Assembly: GCA_963853835.1 (NCBI GenBank)
Contig: OY970825.1
Location: 26,722,835-26,786,834 of the forward strand
Source: Calendula officinalis
Taxonomy: Eukaryota > Streptophyta > Magnoliopsida > Asterales > Asteraceae
Direction: 5' to 3'
Length of the DNA: 64,000 bases
The notes under the pieces were generated by a model, which did not search any database, was not told the origin of the DNA, and saw nothing but the letters and a program-made list of their open reading frames with translations. The position numbers were made by a program, and so were the translations under genes. Shown in pieces: positions 35,959 through 46,740 of the stretch. Numbering within the stretch: the first letter of the stretch is position 1; every line of letters starts with the position of its first letter.

Positions 35959-38102
35959 TGTAACACCGCAAAAACTAAACCCGATTTTTTTTTTTTTTTT
36001 TTTTTTTTAAAACTAACGGAAGCGTAGAAATAATTAAAGTAAAGTAGTTAACATCAACAGATATTAATAAACAGGCCTTTTACAACAATTATCCAAAATA
36101 TCAAAAGTGTTTAGACAACCGGCGGCTCGGTTACTATAATATCAAAATCAGAGTGTCGGTCAACCATTCCTAAAACACCCATTGACCCGCCCAAAAGATA
36201 AACCTGCAAAAAGGTCAACGAGGTGGGGATTAGCTACAGCTAAGTGAATGAACTAAACCGATAAAATTAAACAACCGAATGATAAGCCTTATATCCCAAT
36301 TAGTTAATTTTTTGAAGAGTAACGGGGTTCTGCCGAAGCCTTAAATCATTGTTGGCCGAACAATGATAACCGATAGCCCTTTACTCAAAGACAGTGTGTA
36401 CCCCCTTAGAACAACCAGTGCTTCTAAGGGCGGTACACCTTGTCAATAGTAAACCTCTGCTCAGTAGAATGTTCCAATTACTGACCTCTTCCCCAAATGT
36501 GCACTTAATTAACTACCGTTATTAATTAAACCAAAGTATAGGCTTGCAACAACAATTGCAGCCAAGAAAACTACACCCAAGAGAGTTCACGATCGCGAAC
36601 TCAAGTTCGCGACGTGAACTTGAGTTCACGATCCGTGAACTTCTTCACGACCCAGACCCCAACTGCCTGTCTCGAGTTAGCGACGCGAACCCCAAGTTCG
36701 CGTCGTGAACTCTTCCAGATACCAAATCCTGCACCTTTTTACCATTTTGACCAATTTCTAACCAAATTGCCCATCTAAAGTTTGAAGGCTAAATCCACTC
36801 ACCTTAGCTAGCAATCCGATCTTGAAAACCCAGTATTCTAATTACTGAGTTCCCTTGCCTTTGCCTGTAATAATAATGCAACCGAGTTAGTAACCAAATC
36901 AACCGAAATACTTAAAATGCAAAATTCATAAATTATCCAAAACTTGCATAAGTCTATAAACCTTTTTAACCATAAGTCTAAATATAACAAAATCATAATA
37001 TAAGCCCCACAATTCAAGTATTGCACCAAATCACACATTCTTGACCGATTCTAGTTATTTAGGCCCAAACGGGTCAAAACCAAACTAAACCAACAACACT
37101 TACAAAATAGTTACATTTCTCATATAAATAATACTAGAATCATTTATAACCACTTGATATCCAAATCTGATCAAAACATCTTTTTAGGTTGACTTAGAAA
37201 AGTCAACAATGCACAATTAGCTAGTTAAGGCCATTTCAAGACAATTAGCCAAACACCACCCAATTTTAACATCAAAGCACATAAAATTCAGTCAATTTAC
37301 TTCTAATTATGATTCTACACTAGTTAAAACATCAAGAACCCAATTTACACCATTTATCAAATTTGGTGGGTTTTGGTCATCTTCTCCAAAACTCCATAAC
37401 TAGGTTTTTAAGGTTCAAGGCTTGAACTTACACTACAATCCAGAATTAGCCATCTAAAACAAACAAGATTAGTTATGAACTTCATAGAAACCCTAGCAAT
37501 TCATCAATTTCATGGTTTGAGACAAAGAAACTCCATAACCCAAGAACCCTAAGTTTTCTAGCAAGAACACCCAAAATAATGAACAATTAGCATGAATCCT
37601 ACCTTGTGATGGAGATGATTCCGAAAATCAGAGGAAAGAACAAAATAATTATAATCTTCTTCAATTGAGAGCTTCAAGAAAATGCATGTGTGTGAAATGT
37701 GTGTGTTTGTGTCGAGCCAGGGAAGAGAACAAGGAAGAAAAACCCAATTTGACACCTGCCCTTTCTCATGCCCACGTACACCCCTTCCCTCACACAGCTT
37801 TAATTTCATTTAACACAGTGTAATACTGAAAGTCTAGATTGCGTTTTATTTATTTAAAAATACTTATGCAATTCAGATTTTAATAATGAAGATATTTTCA
37901 GAACTGTAATTCAAAGTTTAATAAAAATGCAATTTTTATCAATTTTATGCTCCATAAAAAAAATTAAATCTAATTTTAACCCCTTGGTTAAAATACGCTA
38001 AAATCCAATTAAATCACATAAATCATATAAAAAATAATAACAAAAAGAATTACTTACCGAAAGTAATATAAAAAAATCTAGGCCGGGTCTCAGGATGTTA
38101 CA
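35959..38102 (-). repeat. Chromovirus LTR, copy a (3' LTR of copy 1)
   Basis: 2144 bp; on the minus strand it begins TGTAACATCC and ends GGTGTTACA. An oligo(A) run (minus strand) of more than 20 lies about 25-30 bp before its 3' end. A GC-rich cluster of GTTCGCGA/GTTCACGA palindromes sits at about 36590-36720. It lacks the ~100-bp tandem duplication found in copies b and c. Confidence 0.92.
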
Positions 38103-38119
38103 AATCTTTCCCCCTTAAA
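38103..38119 (-). promoter_or_regulatory. Polypurine tract of chromovirus copy 1
   Basis: On the minus strand TTTAAGGGGGAAAGATT abuts the 3' LTR. The pol stop codon (38115-38117) lies within this tract, so coding and priming sequence overlap. The same arrangement is found at 52767-52783. Confidence 0.8.
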
Positions 38120-41100
38120 GAGATTCCGTCCCCGGAATCTCACTTTGCTTGAATAAATTCGGGTAACGATCTTTCATTTCGGCCTCGGTTTCCCATGTTA
38201 GATTAGAACCTAAACTATGTTTCCATTTGACCAAAACCATAGGAATCTGCTTCTTCCTCAACTTTGTTATCTTTCTATCCAATAATTCAACCGGCTCTTC
38301 TATCAACCTTTTCCTTGAATCAACTTTCAACTCTCGAACCGGCAAGATTTGAGATTCATCTTCCACTTTGCATTTTCTCAAATAACAAACATTAAAAGTA
38401 TCATGAATACCGGACAATTCCGGTGGTAGTTCTAATGTTACTGATTGTTCATTAACGACCCGACTGATACGAAACAGACCAATGTATCTTGGAGCTAATT
38501 TACCACGTTTCCCAAACCGAATAATTCCCTTCCAAGGCGAGACTTTTAAATACACCATCTCATTTTCTTCAAAAGTTACCGGTCTACGTCTCGGATCCGC
38601 ATACATTTTCTGACGATCTCGGGCCGCTTTCAATTTTTCTCGGGCAATGGCCACTGTTTCGGCCGTCAATTGAACTATATCCGGGCCCACAAACTGTTTT
38701 TCGCCCGCTTCCAACCAACAAGTGGGGGTACGACAACGACGACCATACAACATTTCATAAGGTGGCATCTCAATACTTGAGTGATACGTATTGTTGTAGG
38801 CAAATTCAATTAACGGTAAGTGAGAATCCCAAGAACCACCATGTTCTAACACACACGCCCGAAGCATATCTTCTAAGGTCTGAATCGTTCTTTCTGTCTG
38901 GCCATCTGTTTGCGGATGATACGCAGTGCTTAGATTAACTCGTGTACCCAATTCTCTTTGTAAGCTCTTCCAAAAATTAGAAACAAAACGAGGATCTCGA
39001 TCCGACACAATCGATAATGGAATTCCATGACGAGAAATTATCTCATCAATATATAATTTAGCTAGTTGATCGAGGGACGCGGTTTCTCTTGTGGCCAAAA
39101 AGTGAGCACTTTTAGTTAATCGATCAACTATCACCCAAATCATATCGTGATTTTTCTGAGTACGGGGAAGTTTTGTGACGAAATCCATGGTTATGTTTTC
39201 CCATTTCCATTCGGGTATTTCTAACTGTTTCAACGACCCATACGGTTTCTGATGCTCGGCCTTGACTTGCGCGCAAATTTGACACTTTTCAACAAATTGA
39301 GCAACGTCGGTTTTCATAGTAGGCCACCAATATAACACCTTTAAGTCGTTATACATTTTTGTACTACCCGGATGGACCGACAATCGAGATTTATGCGTCT
39401 CCGACAAAATCAATTCTCGTAGTCCCCCGAGTAGTGGTACCCAAACACGAGACTTATACAATTTTAACCCCCGATTGTCCTCAACTAACTCATCTTTTCT
39501 TTTACTCATAACTTCCGATTTTAAATGCTCATTACCCAATGCCTCAAGTTGGCATATTCGAATTCGACTTACCAAATCCGAAACAATTTCCATACGCATA
39601 AATTGGATCTTTTCTGAAGTACCCTTTCGACTCAATGCATCGGCTACCACATTCGCCTTACCCGGGTGATAACGAATTTCACAATCGTAATCTTTGATCA
39701 ACTCTAACCACCTTCGCTGCCTCATATTCAATTCTTTTTGTGTGAAAATATACTGAAGACTCTTGTGATCGGTGCATATAACACATTTGGTGCCATAGAG
39801 GTAATGTCTCCATAGCTTCAATGCAAAAATAACGGCTGCTAATTCCAAATCGTGAGTCGGGAAATTCTTTTCATGAGTTTTTAACTGTCTCGAGGCATAA
39901 GCGATAACCCGATCCCTCTGCATTAAGACGCAACCTAGGCCCGCGAATGATGCATCACAATACACAATAAAGTCGTCAGACCCATCGGGCAAGGTAAGTG
40001 TGGGAGCTTGACACAAAAGTTGCTTTAAAGTTTGAAATGCCGTTTCTTGATCATTGCCCCATTGATAAGGTACATCTTTACGTGTCAATTTCGTTAACGG
40101 ACTAGCAATCTTAGAGAAATTTTGAATAAATCTACGGTAATACCCCGCCAACCCCAGAAAACTTTTAATCTCTGACGGTGTTTTCGGTGAACCCCAATTC
40201 ATCACTGCAGTTATTTTGGCCGGATCAACCTTAACCCCCTCTGAACAGATTACATGCCCCAAAAATTGCACTTCCCGAAGCCAAAATTCACATTTAGAGA
40301 ATTTGGCATATAATTGCTCCCGTTTCAAAGTCTCCAAAACCTGTCTTAAATGTTGCTCATGATCTAACTCAGATTTTGAGTAAATCAAAATATCATCTAT
40401 AAATACAATAACGAATTGATCAAGGAATGGTCTACACACCCGGTTCATTAAATCCATGAAGATGGCGGGAGCATTTGTCAACCCGAATGGCATAACCAAA
40501 AACTCGTAATGGCCATATCGAGTTCTAAAGGCGGTTTTTGGAATATCACTTTCTTGAACCCGGACTTGATGGTACCCGGATCTCAAATCGATTTTAGAGA
40601 AATATGAAGCCCCTTGTAACTGATCAAATAAATCATCTATTCTCGGAAGTGGGTACTTGTTCTTTATGGTTCTTTTGTTTAACTCCCGGTAATCTATACA
40701 CATACGGAGAGTACCGTCTTTCTTCTTTACAAATAATACCGGAGCTCCCCATGGGGAGGAACTCGACCGAATGAAACCCTTATCTAATAATTCTTGAATC
40801 TGAGACATCATTTCACGGATTTCGGAAGGAGCCAAACGGTATGGAGTTCGAGCTACGGGACTGGCTCCCGGAATTAAGTCAATTTTGAATTCTACCTCCC
40901 GAATGGGAGGTAACCCAGGCAAATCATCAGGAAAGACCTCCGGGTATTCCGATACCACCCGGATGTCACCAATTGTCTTCTTTTCTTTTCGGACATCAAT
41001 AGCATAAGCAAGGAAAGACTCACACCCTTTGACCAAAGATTTTCTGGCCTTCATAAAAGATATAATTGGAAAAGAAGAATTCACACGGTCACCGCGGGCC

Positions 41101-42758
41101 ACTACATGTGTCCCGTCGGGCAAAGGAAAAGTAATTATCTTTTTATCACATTTAATATTAGCCCTATTTTTACTAAGCCAATCCATTCCGAGGACAACAT
41201 CGATGCCAGATATTGGCATTAATAATAGAAAGGTCACAAATTGCACACCATCGATATCTATACGTGCCCCGGACACAGAGCTTGTGACCGGAACCATATT
41301 TCCATCTGCTACTTCTATTTCTAATGGGGTAGTTATCACATTCATAGGTAATTTCAATTTGCCACAGAAAGTTATAGAAATAAATGAGCGATTCGCTCCA
41401 GAATCAAACAATACACGAGCAGGAACCGAATTGATTAGGAACATACCGGTAATTACATCATCGGTTGTGGTGGCCTCCTCGACTGTCATCCGAAATGCTC
41501 TACCCTCAGGTGGAGGGTGAGTCTTTCTTTTATGGCTCGTGGTCGATAACGATGCCCCACCCGATCCAGAACCCGCACCCGTCTTCCTAGCCGTAGGGCA
41601 TTCTCCCGCTCGGTGACCCTCTTTATGACAGTTCCAGCATACATTCCCCGGGAAGTTACAGTCTTTTGCTTCATGTTTGAATTGACCACACCGTGCACAC
41701 CTCAAAGTTTGAAGTGTACATGGTCCAGAATGTGATGACTTGCACCGGGAACACCAAGGTGCTCTTTGATTTGATGTAAAAACCGTGCTTTTGCGACTTG
41801 AATTACCTTGCTTTTGATTACCCTGCCACTTCCGGCTTTGTTGAGAGCCTACTTGGGTTGAATTTGACTTAAAGAACCCCGTTCTTTCCCTACCCATTTG
41901 ATCACTTGCTTTAAAATCACTTTCTGCTGATTTCGCCAAAGAAAATGCTTGGGTTAAAGTATTCGCATACCTAACGGACCCTCGATATTTTGGTAACAAT
42001 GCATCGATAAAATGTTGTAACTGAGCTTGCTCATCAGGCACCCATTGTTGCACAAATCGTAATTTTCCATTAAATTGTCTTATCAGTTCATCCACAGACA
42101 TTCTTTCATCCATTTTCAACCCCATAAAATCTCTCCTTATCTTGTTCATCTCGAACGAATTACAATATTGAGCACAAACTTGTTCATAAAACTGGTTCCA
42201 TGAAATTGAAGCTAATTGAGCGGCTGAGAAATTTGCGGTTATAGTACCCCACCACTGCATTGCATCACCTATTAATCTTCGAGAGGCGTACATTACTCGC
42301 CGGTCATCATCACAATTACATGCGTCCAGGGCCCTAGACATCTCCATTAGCCAGTTTAAGGTAACACTCGGGTCGGTACTTCCACCATATTCTGATGGCT
42401 TACAATCAAGAAATTGTTTATATGTGCAGGGTTGTTTCTGAGGTGGTGGTGGTGGATAACCGGGGTATGGGTAAGGATAATATACTTGTGGTGGATATTG
42501 ATAGTTAAACATTGGGGGTGGCATGTTGGTAGAAGGTTGTGTGGTGGTATTCACGGGTGGAGTTGGTATTGAGTAGGTATGATTTTGTTCGTATTCTCTA
42601 ACGATATTTCTGAGGTCTTGAAGTTGACCTTCCAACGAGTGAACGTACTCCTCATTGATTACGGGATTACTTCCCGATGGCTGATCATTCCCAGCGTCAT
42701 TGTTCGGTGGGTTCGGGTGGTTTGTATTATCGTTATCTGCCATACCTGTGACAATCAC
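38115..42758 (-). CDS. Gag-Pol polyprotein of a Tekay/Del-type chromovirus, uninterrupted
   Basis: One 1547-codon frame. Gag 1-345 with a Pro/Tyr-rich early segment; CCHC knuckles at 354-367 (CARCGQFKHEAKDC) and 374-387 (CWNCHKEGHRAGEC); protease with VLFDSGA (Asp 452); reverse transcriptase about 650-830 with FIDD at 786-789; RNase H with IVYCDAS (Asp 934); integrase HHCC zinc region about 1121-1162 and catalytic Asp 1192, Asp 1253, Glu 1289 (35 residues between the last two); chromodomain-like tail (LVKWKHSLGSNLTWE). It makes the particle, copies the RNA and integrates the cDNA; chromodomain tails steer integration to chromatin. No gag-pol frameshift is needed. All catalytic residues I checked are present. 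One odd change is IGLF where IGPF is usual near 1440. It sits between matching LTRs. Confidence 0.95.
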   Translation of the reverse strand: MIVTGMADNDNTNHPNPPNNDAGNDQPSGSNPVINEEYVHSLEGQLQDLRNIVREYEQNHTYSIPTPPVNTTTQPSTNMPPPMFNYQYPPQVYYPYPYPGYPPPPPQKQPCTYKQFLDCKPSEYGGSTDPSVTLNWLMEMSRALDACNCDDDRRVMYASRRLIGDAMQWWGTITANFSAAQLASISWNQFYEQVCAQYCNSFEMNKIRRDFMGLKMDERMSVDELIRQFNGKLRFVQQWVPDEQAQLQHFIDALLPKYRGSVRYANTLTQAFSLAKSAESDFKASDQMGRERTGFFKSNSTQVGSQQSRKWQGNQKQGNSSRKSTVFTSNQRAPWCSRCKSSHSGPCTLQTLRCARCGQFKHEAKDCNFPGNVCWNCHKEGHRAGECPTARKTGAGSGSGGASLSTTSHKRKTHPPPEGRAFRMTVEEATTTDDVITGMFLINSVPARVLFDSGANRSFISITFCGKLKLPMNVITTPLEIEVADGNMVPVTSSVSGARIDIDGVQFVTFLLLMPISGIDVVLGMDWLSKNRANIKCDKKIITFPLPDGTHVVARGDRVNSSFPIISFMKARKSLVKGCESFLAYAIDVRKEKKTIGDIRVVSEYPEVFPDDLPGLPPIREVEFKIDLIPGASPVARTPYRLAPSEIREMMSQIQELLDKGFIRSSSSPWGAPVLFVKKKDGTLRMCIDYRELNKRTIKNKYPLPRIDDLFDQLQGASYFSKIDLRSGYHQVRVQESDIPKTAFRTRYGHYEFLVMPFGLTNAPAIFMDLMNRVCRPFLDQFVIVFIDDILIYSKSELDHEQHLRQVLETLKREQLYAKFSKCEFWLREVQFLGHVICSEGVKVDPAKITAVMNWGSPKTPSEIKSFLGLAGYYRRFIQNFSKIASPLTKLTRKDVPYQWGNDQETAFQTLKQLLCQAPTLTLPDGSDDFIVYCDASFAGLGCVLMQRDRVIAYASRQLKTHEKNFPTHDLELAAVIFALKLWRHYLYGTKCVICTDHKSLQYIFTQKELNMRQRRWLELIKDYDCEIRYHPGKANVVADALSRKGTSEKIQFMRMEIVSDLVSRIRICQLEALGNEHLKSEVMSKRKDELVEDNRGLKLYKSRVWVPLLGGLRELILSETHKSRLSVHPGSTKMYNDLKVLYWWPTMKTDVAQFVEKCQICAQVKAEHQKPYGSLKQLEIPEWKWENITMDFVTKLPRTQKNHDMIWVIVDRLTKSAHFLATRETASLDQLAKLYIDEIISRHGIPLSIVSDRDPRFVSNFWKSLQRELGTRVNLSTAYHPQTDGQTERTIQTLEDMLRACVLEHGGSWDSHLPLIEFAYNNTYHSSIEMPPYEMLYGRRCRTPTCWLEAGEKQFVGPDIVQLTAETVAIAREKLKAARDRQKMYADPRRRPVTFEENEMVYLKVSPWKGIIRFGKRGKLAPRYIGLFRISRVVNEQSVTLELPPELSGIHDTFNVCYLRKCKVEDESQILPVRELKVDSRKRLIEEPVELLDRKITKLRKKQIPMVLVKWKHSLGSNLTWETEAEMKDRYPNLFKQSEIPGTESL

Positions 42759-42918
42759 AACATCTCACGAACAATTAGTGTAATTCGTTAGTACCTACAC
42801 ACTAACTACTAACACCCTAAAGTTCACTCACTAACCCCAAACCCGAACCTAGGAATGTTTGACCAAACTCGAGCCAAGATTTGGGAATATTACACCTAAA
42901 TGTGCACACATTGCCAAA

Positions 42919-42934
42919 CCATGCTCTGATACCA
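42919..42934 (-). promoter_or_regulatory. Primer-binding site of chromovirus copy 1
   Basis: On the minus strand TGGTATCAGAGCATGG lies 3 bases from the 5' LTR and is complementary to the 3' end of initiator tRNA-Met. Confidence 0.9.
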
Positions 42935-42937
42935 AAT

Positions 42938-45182
42938 TGTAACACCGCAAAAACTAAACCCGATTTTTTTTTTTTTTTTTTTTTTTTTAAACTAACGGAA
43001 GCGTAGAAATAATTAAAGTAAAGTAGTTAACATCAACAGATATTAATAAACAGGCCTTTTACAACAATTTTTTTTTTTTTTTTTTTTTTAAACTAACGGA
43101 AGCGTAGAAATAATTAAAGTAAAGTAGTTAACATCAACAGATATTAATAAACAGGCCTTTTACAACAATTATCCAAAATATCAAAAGTGTTTAGACAACC
43201 GGCGGCTCGGTTACTATAATATCAAAATCAGAGTGTCGGTCAACCATTCCTAAAACACCCCTTGACCCGCCCAAAAGATAAACCTGCAAAAAGGTCAACG
43301 AGGTGGGGATTAGCTACAGCTAAGTGAATGAACTAAACCGATAAAATTAAACAACCGAATGATAAGCCTTATATCCCAATTAGTTAATTTTTTGAAGAGT
43401 AACGGGGTTCTGCCGAAGCCTTAAATCATTGTTGGCCGAACAATGATAACCGATAGCCCTTTACTCAAAGACAGTGTGTACCCCCTTAGAACAACCAGTG
43501 CTTCTAAGGGCGGTACACCTTGTCAATAGTAAACCTCTGCTCAGTAGAATGTTCCAATTACTGACCTCTTCCCCAAATGTGCACTTAATTAACTACCGTT
43601 ATTAATTAAACCAAAGTATAGGCTTGCAACAACAATTGCAGCCAAGAAAACTACACCCAAGAGAGTTCACGATCGCGAACTCAAGTTCGCGACGTGAACT
43701 TGAGTTCACGATCCGTGAACTTCTTCACGACCCAGACCCCAACTGCCTGTCTCGAGTTAGCGACGCGAACCCCAAGTTCGCGTCGTGAACTCTTCCAGAT
43801 ACCAAATCCTGCACCTTTTTACCATTTTGACCAATTTCTAACCAAATTGCCCATCTAAAGTTTGAAGGCTAAATCCACTCACCTTAGCTAGCAATCCGAT
43901 CTTGAAAACCCAGTATTCTAATTACTGAGTTCCCTTGCCTTTGCCTGTAATAATAATGCAACCGAGTTAGTAACCAAATCAACCGAAATACTTAAAATGC
44001 AAAATTCATAAATTATCCAAAACTTGCATAAGTCTATAAACCTTTTTAACCATAAGTCTAAATATAACAAAATCATAATATAAGCCCCACAATTCAAGTA
44101 TTGCACCAAATCACACATTCTTGACCGATTCTAGTTATTTAGGCCCAAACGGGTCAAAACCAAACTAAACCAACAACACTTACAAAATAGTTACATTTCT
44201 CATATAAATAATACTAGAATCATTTATAACCACTTGATATCCAAATCTGATCAAAACATCTTTTTAGGTTGACTTAGAAAAGTCAACAATGCACAATTAG
44301 CTAGTTAAGGCCATTTCAAGACAATTAGCCAAACACCACCCAATTTTAACATCAAAGCACATAAAATTCAGTCAATTTACTTCTAATTATGATTCTACAC
44401 TAGTTAAAACATCAAGAACCCAATTTACACCATTTATCAAATTTGGTGGGTTTTGGTCATCTTCTCCAAAACTCCATAACTAGGTTTTTAAGGTTCAAGG
44501 CTTGAACTTACACTACAATCCAGAATTAGCCATCTAAAACAAACAAGATTAGTTATGAACTTCATAGAAACCCTAGCAATTCATCAATTTCATGGTTTGA
44601 GACAAAGAAACTCCATAACCCAAGAACCCTAAGTTTTCTAGCAAGAACACCCAAAATAATGAACAATTAGCATGAATCCTACCTTGTGATGGAGATGATT
44701 CCGAAAATCAGAGGAAAGAACAAAATAATTATAATCTTCTTCAATTGAGAGCTTCAAGAAAATGCATGTGTGTGAAATGTGTGTGTTTGTGTCGAGCCAG
44801 GGAAGAGAACAAGGAAGAAAAACCCAATTTGACACCTGCCCTTTCTCATGCCCACGTACACCCCTTCCCTCACACAGCTTTAATTTCATTTAACACAGTG
44901 TAATACTGAAAGTCTAGATTGCGTTTTATTTATTTAAAAATACTTATGCAATTCAGATTTTAATAATGAAGATATTTTCAGAACTGTAATTCAAAGTTTA
45001 ATAAAAATGCAATTTTTATCAATTTTATGCTCCATAAAAAAAATTAAATCTAATTTTAACCCCTTGGTTAAAATACGCTAAAATCCAATTAAATCACATA
45101 AATCATATAAAAAATAATAACAAAAAGAATTACTTACCGAAAGTAATATAAAAAAATCTAGGCCGGGTCTCAGGATGTTACA
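42938..45182 (-). repeat. Chromovirus LTR, copy b (5' LTR of copy 1)
   Basis: 2245 bp. Nearly identical to copy a apart from a ~100-bp tandem duplication: the segment from the oligo(T) run through CAGGCCTTTTACAACAA is present twice (about 42965-43068 and 43069-43171). A single base difference is seen near 43261. Confidence 0.92.
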
Positions 45183-45615
45183 AATCTTTCCCCCTTAAAG
45201 AGATTCCGTCCCCGGAATCTCACTTTGCTTGAATAAATTCGGGTAACGATCTTTCATTTCGGCCTCGGTTTCCCATGTTAGATTAGAACCTAAACTATGT
45301 TTCCATTTGACCAAAACCATAGGAATCTGCTTCTTCCTCAACTTTGTTATCTTTCTATCCAATAATTCAACCGGCTCTTCTATCAACCTTTTCCTTGAAT
45401 CAACTTTCAACTCTCGAACCGGCAAGATTTGAGATTCATCTTCCACTTTGCATTTTCTCAAATAACAAACATTAAAAGTATCATGAATACCGGACAATTC
45501 CGGTGGTAGTTCTAATGTTACTGATTGTTCATTAACGACCCGACTGATACGAAACAGACCAATGTATCTTGGAGCTAATTTACCACGTTTCCCAAACCGA
45601 ATAATTCCCTTCCAA
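45183..45615 (-). pseudogene. Chromovirus pol 3' fragment
   Basis: 433 bp equal to 38103-38535 of copy 1: the end of integrase and the chromodomain-like tail. It is cut off at 45615, where gag-only LTR sequence begins. The frame is open to 45497 but has lost everything upstream. Confidence 0.9.
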
Positions 45616-46740
45616 AAGCCAATTTCATACTCTTTTAGCCATTATCATTACTAATACTTTTTCTCAATAACCTCATTAATCATTTAATCTAATCACACTT
45701 ACTTGCAAAATCATCAATTTCGATAACTATGTTCTATTAGCAATTCAATCAAATTTCATTATCTTTCTAATCACCTTCTTTATTAAAAATATGTATTAAT
45801 AAAGACTCGATAGATATTATCCATTTTCAAAACTCTTTTACTATGTACTCAGTTTAAAAGTTCACATGTACTCACCTTAGCCAAGCTAAATCCAAATTGT
45901 GTCTATTAACACAAATCCTTGCTTTCCATCTTGTGCAATGACACCAAATCTTTAGGTCTTCTTGACCTACCATCAATACCATCACAATAACTAGTTATTA
46001 ACCATAACTAATCACCAAACAATCCATATCTACATTCCTAACCACCAAGTTCATCCAACTTGGTGAAATCTCAAACCCTAGTTCAAGATTTCCATCAATA
46101 AACTCAAATCAAACTTGTACACATCGATTACAAGCTTACAATGAGTGTTCTACACCCATGATTAGTCATCTTCCCCAAAGATGACAGGGTTGGTTCCCCA
46201 AACCACCATTTTTACCCATACAAAGCTCACAAATTAACTACCAACTATCAAGGATCAAGAATCCTTACCATTGATGTTAAGATCCACAAGATTGATGAAG
46301 ATTTGAGCCCTTGAACACCAAAATCGCCCACTCTCTCTCTAGAAAACGGCTGCATACTTCAAGGGTTTCAAGAATGAGAAAACCCTAGCTTTTCACGTTT
46401 TTATACTGCCAGGCACGAGTTCGCGCCGCGAAGAAAGTTGGCGCCGCGAACTTCCCGCATCGGGAACTCCTCGCGATCGGGAACTGGTCGGGAACTCCAA
46501 GATCAAAAACCCCAAACTTGCTGTCCAATGTTCACGACCGTGAACTGTAGTTCGCGTCGCGAACTGCCTAGTGCAGCTAAGGCTGCACTTTTTGTTGTTT
46601 AATCCGACCCAGTTCCGTCCTTTACCATTTCAAACGGTGTCCAAATGACACGAAACCAATTTCCACGTCTTTTAAACGATTTATCCTTATTTATCGTATT
46701 TTTCTATAATTTATTTGATTCAAAATTTCGGGTCGTTACA

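Noticed and set aside
36838..37038. 66-codon frame repeated at 43918 and 58565
   Set aside because: It recurs only because it lies in the chromovirus LTR; no domain and no start context.
37558..37809. 83-codon frame repeated at 44638, 52222 and 59285
   Set aside because: LTR sequence, repeated with the LTR copies; no homology to any protein family I know.
41029..41520. 163-codon plus-strand frame (and its shadow at 55693)
   Set aside because: Antisense shadow of the protease region of gag-pol.
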